A DNA stretch of 64,000 nucleotides, from NCBI RefSeq assembly GCF_004664715.2, contig NC_051082.1:6191848-6255847 (forward strand), in the 5' to 3' direction. Under the pieces are notes generated by a model. It saw only the letters and a program-made list of their open reading frames with translations, was not told the DNA's origin and ran no database searches. The translations under genes and the position numbers were made by a program. Below are positions 44,165-54,420 of this stretch, one piece after another (within the stretch, counting starts at the first letter, position 1; each line of letters starts with the position of its first letter). Source of the DNA: Peromyscus leucopus (Eukaryota; Chordata; Mammalia; Rodentia; Cricetidae).

Positions 44165-44944
44165 TTACTCACACAGGGGTTCGCAAGTACACACTTGGCA
44201 GTACTCATAAATGTCATGGTACACATAAGGAGGTTAGATCACAGCTTTAGGGAGTTGGTTTTCTCCCTCCACTATGTAGGTCTTGGAGACCAAACTCAAG
44301 TCACCAGGCCTCAGCAGAAAGGTGTCTACCTATATGAGACAGTAAATTACTCTGTAACCCAGGCTAGCCTCTGACTCTGTAACAACCCTCTGGCTTCAGC
44401 CTCCCCAGTTGCAGGATTATAAATGTACTCCACTGTACCCGGCTGGGCTGACTCCCCAGGACTAAGTTCTATAGACATTGCCTTTTGCCTTGCTTGCCTG
44501 CTCCTTTCACACTGTCAGGACAGACAGATACGACACTGTGAACTGCCCTGTGGTCCCTGTGTTGAGGAGCTGAGAACACTCTCCAGTCAGCAGCCAGGGA
44601 CAAACTGACCAACAATCCAACCATCTCTTAGTTTGAAAGCTGCCCCACGCCTACTCAAGCCTTGGTGAAACTCTAGCCTTAGCCAGCAGTGGGATTCATC
44701 ACAGTTCTATCTGTGAACTTGACCCACAGCAGAAGCCAACACATGCTCATTGTTTTACACTGGAAGAATTAGAAGGAATCTGTTGTATGGCCATGCACAG
44801 CTCATAGACAAAGGTAATGGTGAGATTATCATTGTAATGTCAGCATTTGACACAACAAACTGTTCATCAGCTGAGGAGTTGTTAAATAAGCCAGGATTCA
44901 GTCTGCAGTGGGATACTTGGTCAGCATTAAAATGAAGGAGAAGC

Positions 44945-45120
44945 CAGGTACAGTGGAACACACACTGTGTAATCCCAGCACTCTGGAGGCAGAGGCAGGT
45001 GTATATCTGAATTCAAAGCCAATCTGGTCTATAGAGTGAGTTCCAAGACAGCCATCACTACTCAGAGAAACCATCTCATGTAAAATGGGAACAATAACAA
45101 CAACAATAACAACAACAAAG
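44945..45120 (+). mobile_element. B1-type SINE in intron 1 of unit 4
   Basis: gccaggtacagtggaacacac to aaccatctcatg with a (CAA)n tail at 45090-45119. Sister at 53050-53290 in unit 5. Confidence 0.7.
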
Positions 45121-45401
45121 AATTGCAACCCCAAACCCAATCTTCAGGTGTGACCATTGGGGAACTGTGCATTGAAGATCAGGGAGATGGTAGTCACCTA
45201 CAGGGGACAAGGATCCTACCTGTGAGCAGAGCAACGAGCAGCAGGATTTCATCCTGAGTGTGGGGGGGACTCAAGTGACTTCACTCTTTATAGTTCTGTG
45301 TGTAATCCTAACACTTGAGAGGCTGAGGTAAGTCTTGGAGAGAATGTTGAGTTGGAGGACATCCTGAGCCAGAATTATATAATCCTGTAAAACTAATAAT
45401 C

Positions 45402-45605
45402 AGGGCTGAGAGATGGCTCTGCAGTCAGGAGCACTTGTTGAGCTTGTGTGGGACCCAGGCTCAGGGCCAGCAGTCACGAGATAACTCACAACTGCCTATG
45501 ACCCCAGTTCTGGAGGATCAGACCCCTCCTCTGGCCTCTGTAGGCACTGCTCACAGTTCACAGACACACATGCAGGCAAAGGGCTCATACACATAAAATA
45601 AAAGT
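45402..45605 (+). mobile_element. B2-type SINE between the exon 1 copies of unit 4
   Basis: gctgagagatggctctgcagtcagg to cataaaataaaagtcaatg. Same insertion as in units 1, 2 and 3. Confidence 0.75.
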
Positions 45606-46009
45606 CAATGTCTTTTAAAAGGAAAAGAAAAGATCAAATTGCCAGGGCACAGTAAGCCCAAGGAAATGGGAGCAATATGGTAGAGACAGGAGGGACTTTC
45701 TTTGCTTGGGTCGGTGACTGTAGTGGATGTTTCTAAGGAATCATCTGAGTTCAGACCTCGAGACTAAATGTGCCAGCTGTTGTGAACAAGGGAGTAAGCA
45801 GAGAACACCAACCCAGAGGCTATTATACCCCAATGAAAACTCCAAACCAGAACTTCAGGTGTGACCATTGAGAAGCTGTGCATTGAAGACTTGGGATGGG
45901 GAGGGCAATCAGAGGGGACAAGGGTCCTTCCTGTGAGCAGAGTGACCAGCAGAAGTAGTTTCATCCTGAGTGAAGGGAGGACTCAAGTGACTTCTCTCTT
46001 TATAGTCCT

Positions 46010-46451
46010 ATAGCTGTGCTCTGACAGTGTCCAGTCAGCACACAGGGCCTGTGACTACTGTGTGTGTAGCACAGAAGTAGAATATGTGCACCCTCACACA
46101 CAGTCCCAACCTGCAGACCTACTGTAGATGGTGACAGAGCCTGAATCAGTGCTGTCCCAGAGTCACAGAGAAAGGGCAAGCTCAACACCCCTACCAGCTC
46201 AAGTCAGTGACTGGCAAAGTGTCAAGTCCCTCCCCCATGGATGGTTTGATGTCATAAGAAGATATAGACATTGCTCCTGGGCTTGGGTCTGTGGGATGAT
46301 GATAGTGACATGTGGCCCCAGGCAGGAGTAACTGGCCCAAGCAATTCTCCATTAAAGTAAACACTAAGTCTATCTGAAGAACCTCACACAGCCTTTGAGG
46401 TATATCCAGTTACAATTCAATCTTTAATTAACAATGTATATGTGAGAGAGA

Positions 46452-46524
<73 letters not shown>

Positions 46525-48090
46525 TGTGTGCACATCTGGAGGTCAGAGGACAACTCTGTGGACTCAGTTCTCTCCTACTTTTAAATGGGTTTCAGGAATG
46601 GAACTCAGGTCTACAGGCTTACATCACAGGCTGCATCTTAGTAGCCCACAAACTACATTTGAAAACTAGGAATGTAGCCAGATGGTGGTGGTGCACCCTT
46701 TTAATGTCAGGACTCAGGGGACAGAGGCAGTCGAATATTCGAGTTTGAGGCTAGCCTGATCTACAGAATGAATTACAGGACAGGCAGAGATACACAAAGA
46801 AACTCTGCTTCAAAAAACCAAAAAAAAAAAGGAGAAAAGAAAGAAAGACAATAAATGCCCAACAGATATGCCCACAGGCCAATATGATGCAGGCAATCCT
46901 TCAGCTGAGGCTTTCCCTACCCAGTGTGTGAAGCTGACAATCAAGCATTACAAGGGCTGGAGATTGCCTCAGTACTTAAGAGCATTTTCTGTTCTTCCAG
47001 AGGAAGTGGGTTCCATTCAATGCACCCACACCATGGCCGTCAAACAGTGTCTGCTGGACCAATGCCCTCTGGCTCTCTGTATCTAGTTATCTCTCATGTG
47101 CCCTCTAACTTAGCACCCCAGCACCTCCTTTTCCCCACTTCTCACCTCTTCCCTGAATAACAACCATGAAGAGGGTGAGTAGAGTTGGTTGTCTCCATGC
47201 TCAAGCTCCCCCTACCCTTCCTGCAGGACTCTGGACAGACACTGTCAGTCACTGCGCCTGCGCTGGCAGCTGTAGCTGCACCTGTGGCTCACCAGACTTG
47301 ATCTTTTAGAGGTGAGGCCTGAGCTTTAGGATATGAATGGGGATTGGGCTGGGATTGGAAATGCAGAGGGTTGGGCAGCTGTTCCTTAAAGAAAAGGAGA
47401 CTGAGGACCACATAGCCCTAAACCAGCCTGGTTGACCAGGGAACCAGAGGTTAACCTGTCTTCACCTGAGGAGTCCCTTGATAGAGGAAGGTAGAGGAGA
47501 AGATGAAAATATGTTCTGTTTTGTTTGTTTCAAAAAGTTAGGCTGCTGTGCGCTTTAGCAGGACATGTATCCTGTGGTGTGTTTAGGCACAGTGAAGACT
47601 GTAAGGTCACCAGGGTATAATCCTGCCTTCTGGTCATTTACTGTTAGTCCAGTTTGGTTTCTTACATCCCACTTCCTTGGAGTAGCACACAGCAGATGGG
47701 CTTTGATTCCAGTTTTTTTATTCGTTTGTTTTTGTTGGTTTCTTGAGACAAGGATTTTCTGTGCCTTTGGAGCCTGTCCTGGATCTCGCTCTGTAGAGTA
47801 GGCTGGCCTCAAACTCACAGAGATCTGCCTATCTCTGGTCCCAAATGCTGGGATTAAAGGTGTGCACCACCAAAACTATCATCCTGCCCTCCACCACATC
47901 CCCCACACCTTCAATTCCAGTATTTTTAGGGACAAGATGTTCCTTTAGTGCCCACGTGACACTACATCCTTCTTCTCTCCCCTCCAACCTCTGTCTTTTC
48001 TTTCCTTCCCATCCCTCCCTCTTTCCCATCACTATCCCTGCCTCATCTCTCCCCTCCCCTTCCCTTTTCTGTACCCTGTAGTGGGTTGTT
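46010..48090 (-). other. 5' flank of unit 4
   Basis: Promoter-proximal block, (AG)n at 46444-46517, B1 (46676-46835), B2 (46955-47110), cctgcaggactctgg block, antisense B1 (47725-47875) and pyrimidine-rich tract. No exon. Confidence 0.6.
46444..46517 (+). repeat. (AG)n microsatellite
   Basis: About 36 AG units with one GG interruption; sister flanks have only short gagaga runs (13025, 25120, 33596). Confidence 0.95.
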
Positions 48091-48094
48091 TTAC

Positions 48095-48600
48095 TCTTTT
48101 ATTCTATTGGCTTTTGGCCCACCTCCTAACTCCCCCAATAAACACAGGGAAGCTTATTCTTTCTTATGAATGCCCGACCTTAGCTTGACTTATTTACAGC
48201 CATATTTTCTGAACTACATTATCCCTTCTGTCTTTTGCCTCTGGGCTTTTAGCTTTCTCTAGTTCTGTAAACCTTTCTTTCCTTCTTCCTCCATGGCTTG
48301 CTGTGTAGCTAGGTGACTGACCCCTTTTGTCCTTCTCTCCTCCTTTTCTTGTTTCTTCTTCATCTTCTGAGATATCACTTCCTATTGCTTCTCTCTGCCT
48401 GCCAGCCCCACCTATCCTTTCTCCTTCATTGGTTTTAGCTGTTTAGCTCTTTATTAGACCATCAGATGTTTTGGACAGGCACAGTAACACAGCTTCACAG
48501 AGTTAAACAAATGCAACACATCTTTGCATCATTAACACAAATGTTCCATAGCATAATCAAATGTAACACATCTTAAAATAATATTTCACAGAGTCCTCCT
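48095..48600 (-). repeat. LTR, minus orientation
   Basis: ttggcccacctcctaactccc to aaaataatatttcaca; diverged member of the 14440-14957 family. No interior is attached. Confidence 0.6.
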
Positions 48601-48645
48601 TTACCGCACTATGTATCTTAAACAAGGTATCTTAAACTAGCAGCT

Positions 48646-48702
48646 TCTTCTTCTTCTTCTTCTTCTTCTTCTTCTTCTTCTTCTTCTTCATCTTCTTCTT
48701 CA
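48646..48702 (+). repeat. (CTT)n tract
   Basis: About 18 CTT units with one interruption, just before an antisense B1; the complementary GAA tract is greatly expanded at the matching place in inverted unit 6 (60585-60833). Confidence 0.95.
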
Positions 48703-49989
48703 AGACAATGTTTCTTTGTGTAATAGTCCTGGTTGTCCTAGAACTTGCTTTTAGACCAGGTTTGCCTTGACCTCAAGAAATCTGCCTTCCTCTGCCTCTG
48801 CCTCTCCCTATCATTCCAGAATGCTGGAATGAAAGGCATGACTGGGCTCATCAATCACCCTTCAAGATGCTTGCTTCCTGGAAACGTCTTTCCCATTATA
48901 CTTCAGCTTCCAGGACTAGACAGAGTGATGTTCTCTGAGAATCTATTTACATTGGTAGACAGAGACTACAATCACCAAAGCCAAGTTCTTTCAATTGGTT
49001 CTTTATTAGAGGGCACAGTGTGTAGTGAACACAACCAGGCAGGCAGGGATGGTGTAGCAGTAACTGAGGTGACAAGTCTAACACTGAACACCTTTGTTCT
49101 GCTTGGAGAAGCAGATGGCAGCCTGGCGGTCACAGTTGCAGATTAAGGCATCACACGGGTTGTTTTTGTCTGAAAGGAAAGAAGAAAGGAAGTTGAGTGT
49201 GGCCATGACCCTGCTCTCTACAATTTGTCACCAAAACACACAGTGCAGCTCACATAGGTGCAGACTCAGGGTTGAGAGACAGAGCACACAATAGGACATT
49301 GGGTGTCCAAATCGCTGGAACACACTGATAATAAGATATTATTTGTTGTGGGCTGGGGACATGGTACAGTTGGTAAAGTGGTTGAAATACAATCATGAGG
49401 GCCTGACCTAGGGTGCCCAGGGACCATGCATAATGCAAGGTGTGCTTGGGGCATCTGTAACTCTATTGGGAAGTGGGGAGCACAGATCCCCAAAACTTGT
49501 TGATCAGTCAGACTTATCTAAAGGTGAGTTACCAGTAAAGTGAGAGAGACCCAGGCTCTAAAGATATGGAAGAGAGTGACTGAAGAAGACACAGGATGCC
49601 AACTCATTCCTATACATAAAAATCAATAGACATATGTTTAATTTAAAACCCAGAAACCTACAAATGCCAACTACCACTTCTAAAATTGTATGACTTAAGA
49701 CAATCATCCTGCCTCCACCTCCCAGGGCTGGATTACAGGTGTGCACCACCACACTCAATTCATGGGTTCTGGAGTTGGAACCCAGGACTCTGCAAATGCT
49801 AGGCAAGCACTCTAACAACTGAGCTGTATTCCCAGCCCTCTGAATCCTCACCTGTTAAATGGGAATGATAAATCTTGCCCTGCATAGGTATTTAATTCAG
49901 TATTTGGCTTATAGCCAATAATGTAGCTTAAAAGTGTTTAGTAAATAATGTATCAGTAAACGTTGCAGTTTATAGGGCAGAGAGGCTTT

Positions 49990-50165
49990 GGGCAGGCAAT
50001 GGACTCAGGGAATAAAGGCACTTGCTGCCAGCTCTGAACCTGAGTTCCCTCCCCAGGACTCACATGGTCTAATGAGAGAACAATCTCCTGCAAATTGTCC
50101 TCAGAACTCCGTAGGTGTGCTGTCCCACAGGCATAACTACCCCACAAATATTTAAAACCCAGAAA
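49990..50165 (+). mobile_element. B2-like SINE in intron 3 of unit 5
   Basis: gggaataaaggcacttgctgcc to aatatttaaaaccc; sister of 21760-21950. Confidence 0.6.
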
Positions 50166-50286
50166 TGTTTTTTTAAAGGCATTGGAATAATATAGGTGAT
50201 TGATCCTGAACCAAATGTCATCACTTCTAAACTGTTGACCTTGGGCATCTGGCCCAGGCTTCCTTATCTTCCCCATCAGGGACCTC

Positions 50287-50565
50287 TGTTGTGTGATATT
50301 TTGATTGTGTTCTTCTGACAAATAAAGCTTGCTTGGAGTCAGAGGACAGAGCTAGCCATTAGCTGACCATAGATATTTGGAGGACTGTAGACAGAGAGGA
50401 GACAGGAAGTGGTAGAATGGGGCTTAGAGAGGATCTCAGTCATGTGGAAGAGAGAACAGAAGTGGTAGAAAGCAACGGATGATTGCTCCCTGTTCTCTGA
50501 TCTCTTACCCCAATATGTAACTCCTCATTTTTCTGTTGAAAGTGATTAATAAGATTAACACTTCA
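50287..50565 (+). mobile_element. Solo LTR-like insertion with 6-bp target duplication, intron 3 of unit 5
   Basis: TGTTGTGTGATATTTTG to TTAACACTTCA, flanked by gacctc at 50281-50286 and 50566-50571. It carries acaaataaagcttgc, as does the element at 63610-64000. Units 2 (22055) and 4 (42752) have tcagtgacctcatctat with no insert. TG...CA ends and a 6-bp duplication fit a class II solo LTR. Confidence 0.75.
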
Positions 50566-51384
50566 GACCTCATCTATATTTTAGTGTCTACCTGATAAGG
50601 CTGTTGTGATGTCAAATGGGGTGAAGAAAATGACCACTACATGGTGACTGTCCTTGTCACTTCTGTGCCCCTTCCAAAGACACCCAGGAGAAAGCAGAGA
50701 CCAGAGGTCCTGGAGTGTAGACCTACCACTGCAGGTGATCTCATTCCCAGAGCATGAGTATAAGTAGGAGCTTCCATAGGGGATGCCTGTGATGAACTTG
50801 CAACTTTCCAGATTCTTGACCTGAGCATAGCAGTTGTCACGAGTCTGGCAGCACCTGGAGAGAGGAAGGAACAGCTGAGGGAGGACTATGGACCCACAGG
50901 AGGTCAGTTCTCACCTGCAGTCTTTCTCAAACATGTCAGGAAGACTAAAACGTGATGTTCCAGAAGTAATGTTCCCTGAGCTCAAAAAACTGTGACATTT
51001 ATTAAGCACATTTTTATTGAAAGCCTTTTCTGTGGAGTGTGGAGGTGTCTTCCTTTATTCTCAGTACTTGGGAGGCAGAGGCAGATGGATTTCTGAGTTT
51101 GAGATCAGCCATGGATACATAAGTGAGACCCTGTAGCCAAAAAGTGATTTTTTTTAAACAAAGCTCCATGAACATAGTGAAATTATATATTCCAAAGTTT
51201 CACTGACATTTTACAGCCAAAGCTGATGTTTTGATAGGGGCTGTGATGGTTGGCCATGCTATAGATTTGTGCCTGAGTCCAGCATTGTCCAATATTTATA
51301 TCTCACACATTCTATTTTAAGGACCACTAGATACATGGTTCTCTTGGACTGATTTCTTTACATGACAAGAGTAGAAAATACATG

Positions 51385-51535
51385 CTTGAGGTGTTGATTC
51401 ACACCTTAAGTATCAGCACTCAGGAGGCAGAGGCTGGAAATCTCTGAGTTCAAGGCCAGCCTGGTCTCCACAGACAGTTCTAGGACAACTAGGGATGCAC
51501 AGAGAACCCTTGTCTGGAAACAAAACAAACAAACA
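51385..51535 (+). mobile_element. B1-type SINE in intron 2 of unit 5
   Basis: gaggtgttgattcacacctt to gtctggaaacaaaacaaac. Confidence 0.7.
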
Positions 51536-52302
51536 ATAAATAATAAAAAAATAAAAGATGTATGAATGCATGTCTTCTATTCATGCCTCATGAGATGTTC
51601 TGCTTGTGTCCTGTCCCCACCCCAGCCCAGACCCTCCAGTCTTCCCCCAGATGGATAACTCACCTGACTAAGTCTTTCTCCCATTGGCTCCACATGAAAA
51701 AGCCACAGTAGCAGCCACAGGAGATGGGATCAGGGGAGGGAAAAAGCAAAGGGATGGTGCACCGGAACAGATTGCCAAAGAACCACCCAGCCTGAGGGCT
51801 GATTCGGGGTGCAGTAACATTTGCTGGAAAAATGCACAGCACACTCCATCAATCCCACTTGGCTTTACCAGGAGTCTGATACCTGCCTGCTAGCTTCCTT
51901 ATAGAGAAGCCTTTGAGTTCCAGCCTCAAGGTCCTCTTCAGGGTTCAGATCAGGCTGCTACAGCAAATGAAAGAAAGGGATATACGTGTGCCCATAAGAT
52001 TGAGATGGGATCACGAGATTACAAGTGCACATTCCATGAAAATGCATGGTAAATGAGGAGATGTCAGAGCTGTTCTTGCACAAGTGAAATCGCAGATGAA
52101 AGCAACAGTTTCAGAGATGGCAGCCTTAAGAACTTGCCTGATAGGGTACCCCATCTGAGAATCAGTCCTCTGGTGGGGTAACATCTGAACTATCAATTAC
52201 TACAACTGTAACTGTGTCATGGCCCACAATAAAACATGACCATCACTCCTGACACTTCCTCCTAGACTCATAATAGCCCCTGCATCAGAAGAACAGTGAA
52301 TA

Positions 52303-52303
52303 G

Positions 52304-52355
<52 letters not shown>
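52303..52355 (+). repeat. (TG)n microsatellite in intron 1 of unit 5
   Basis: About 26 uninterrupted GT units at the conserved intron 1 position. Confidence 0.95.
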
Positions 52356-52359
<4 letters not shown>

Positions 52360-53049
52360 CCCAACACAAGTTGAAAGCAAGCACTTGGGAGCACTCATAA
52401 ATGTCATGTTACACATGAGGAGATCAGAGGGCCAGAGGGCAGCCAGGCCTGTGCATGAAGTTGTCTACCTATTTGAGACAGGGAATAATTCTGTAACCCA
52501 GGCCTCTGACTCTAGCAACACTCTGGCCTCAGCCTCCCAAGCAGTAGGATTATAAATGAACAACACTGACTCCCCAGGACTAAGTTCTATAGACATTGCC
52601 TTTTGCCTTGCTTGCCTGCCCATTTCTCACTGTCCAGACAGATAGCCACCACACTGTGAGCTGCCCTGGGGTCCCTGTGTTGAGATGCTGAGTACACTCT
52701 CCAGTCAGCAGGCAGGGACAAACTGACCTCTTAGTTCCATAACCCCACAATCCAAGCATCTCTTGAGTTTGAAAGCTGTCCCACCCCTACTCAAGCCTAG
52801 GTGAAACCCTAGCCTTAGCCAGCAGTGGGATTCATCACAGTTCTAGCTGAGACCTTGAGCCAGAGTAGCAGCCAACACTTGCTGATTGTTTTACACTGGA
52901 AGAATTAGAAGGAATCTCTTGTATGACCATTCATAGGCTAATGGCCAGATCATCATTGTAATGTCAGCATTTGACACAACAAACTGTTCATTGCCTGAGG
53001 AGTAGGTAAAAAAAAAGCCAGGACTCAGTCTGCAGTGGGATACTTGGTC

Positions 53050-53501
53050 AATATTAAACTAAGGATTAGCCAGGTACGGTGGAACCCACACACTACATAA
53101 TCCCAGCACTCTGCAGGGAGATGCAAGAGGATCAGAAGTTCAAGGTTGCCAGGGCATAGTGTTGCAGGACTTTAATCCCAACACTCTGGACACAGAGGCA
53201 GGTGGATATCTCAGTTCAACACCAGCCTTATCTATGGAGTGAGTTCCAGGACAGCCATGGCTACACAGATAAACCCTGTCCCATAAAATAAAGGAAAAAA
53301 TTAATTGCAGAAGCAAGTCAGACGTGTATGTAATCTTAACACCTGGGTAGTTGAGGCAAGTCTGGGCCACATGACATCCTGAGCCACATGACAATGTCAT
53401 AAAAAAGTAAGAACTGCAGTCAGGAGCACTTGAAGAACTTCCACATCCACATCCACATAACAACTCAAAACTGTCTATGACCGCAGTTCTGGACAGTCAA
53501 A
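53050..53501 (+). mobile_element. B1 pair and truncated B2 at the edge of unit 5
   Basis: Two B1-like pieces (53055-53140, 53150-53290) and a B2 remnant (53410-53501: actgcagtcaggagcacttg to gttctggacagtcaaa) that is cut by the provirus at 53502. The expected exon 1 copies are not present. Confidence 0.65.
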
Positions 53502-53913
53502 TGACCCGTCCAGCAGGCCAGGTTATTCGAGGGTCTCGAGGAGGGTCCACCTGGGAATCTATGGGGGGCGAGAGGGAAAGGAGACCAAGTGTGTGAAGAA
53601 AGACAGAGTCAGTCTGAGTTGCGTCAAGGTCTCGTTTATTGACTGGGTGTTAGAGCTTATAAACAGGGCTTCAGGTAGGGAGGGGGAGCAGGAGGAGTGA
53701 GGAGAGGACAAAGAAAATTCCTAAGGGAGGGTCCTCAGGAGGTCACTTTGGTCCCAGGCCCCTGCAGCTAGCTGATTTAGTACAGGCTCCAAGAAGTTTA
53801 TTAAATCCTACATTCCTAGGTTAGACTAAAAGCCTCCTATTTACACGAGGCTTGATAAATCGTGGAAGGTTACACAGGTTCAAGACACAGCTGTCCAGAG
53901 TCGGTCCCCAACA
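53502..53913 (-). repeat. 3' LTR of class II provirus copy 2
   Basis: TGTTGGGGACC to GACGGGTCA on minus; polypurine tract follows at 53914-53929. Confidence 0.85.
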
Positions 53914-54124
53914 GTTCCCCCTCTTTTCTCAAAAATGGACCAAGTCCATGTGATCGGGATTGCGGAGGTCCAAGAGAGCCTCTGTCTTAGGCTATACAGG
54001 GGGACTCCCACGCTCGGCAGCGTGCCATGTTGAGCCGGTCTCGACGACCTCTGTACAGTTGAATCCGGCGTGGGCCCTGTACTATTCCCGTCATTGAGTA
54101 CTCTCTAGCAAGACCGTGGGGACG

Positions 54125-54420
54125 TTAGGGCTTTAGGACACTGAATCTGAGTCCTAGATGGGGCTCCTGGCCGGCCTCCTCGGAATCTACTCTGTGATAA
54201 TGAATTGAGACGTGTCGTGGTAAGGCCAAATCAATCTGATTTTTGATAAACCGAGTCAACCGCTGAAAGGCCCAGGGACCAAAGGTAATGAGAAGGAGAA
54301 GGAAAATCATCAGGGGGCCAGGAGGGTGGGGATCAGGGTAGAAAGCCAAGGGGATTCTTTAAAGCTTCTATATAGAAGGGCAAACCCTGCTCCTAAGAGC
54401 AAGAGCCGCATCTTACTGCA
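54125..54420 (-). pseudogene. env: env transmembrane remnant, copy 2, frameshifted
   Basis: Same C-terminal region as 3607-3894 (RLTRFIKNQID and the tail), but one G is missing in the run near 54313-54316, so the upstream part is in another frame. Relic. Confidence 0.7.

Larger units (their letters stand above)
41524..45964 (-). pseudogene. Pla2g1b: Group IB phospholipase A2 unit 4: complete exon set, multiple lesions
   Basis: Exon 4 (41524-41629) has lost its acceptor (CTGTGG for CTGCAG) and one base, shifting the frame after the CNCD motif. Exon 3 (about 42894-43015) keeps CCRTHDHCYD, so His48 and Asp49 are intact, but its acceptor reads CCTG and its donor region is unrecognisable. Exon 2 (43838-43994) is open with good splice sites and keeps HSISPR and Cys27, but the calcium loop is YCAFVD with Gly30 and Gly32 lost. 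The proximal exon 1 (45220-45252) lost one base; the distal exon 1 (45931-45964, [11 protein letters not shown]) has GA for GT at its donor. TATAAAGA is intact at 45285-45292 and 45997-46004. Clearly a pseudogene. Confidence 0.85.
49078..51823 (-). pseudogene. Pla2g1b: Group IB phospholipase A2 unit 5: exons 2-4 open, exon 1 missing, His48 to Arg
   Basis: Exon 4 (49078-49169) has a TTTCAG acceptor, an in-frame five-codon deletion after CFSK and ends GVQC then TAG. Exon 3 (50727-50854) has intact splice sites and reads CCQTRDNCY, replacing catalytic His48 by Arg while Asp49 stays. Exon 2 (51664-51820) has a good donor; its usual acceptor CAG is CAA, but an AG three bases upstream (exon from 51823) would keep the frame. 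The calcium loop is YCGFFM, losing Gly32, and the propeptide Arg is Gln (RISPQ). Exon 1 and promoter are absent: intron 1 and upstream sequence meet near 53310. Without a start it is called a pseudogene, yet three exons without a stop are notable. Confidence 0.75.

Noticed and set aside
46442..46669. Arg/Glu-rich frame
   Set aside because: It translates the (AG)n microsatellite and B1 flank.
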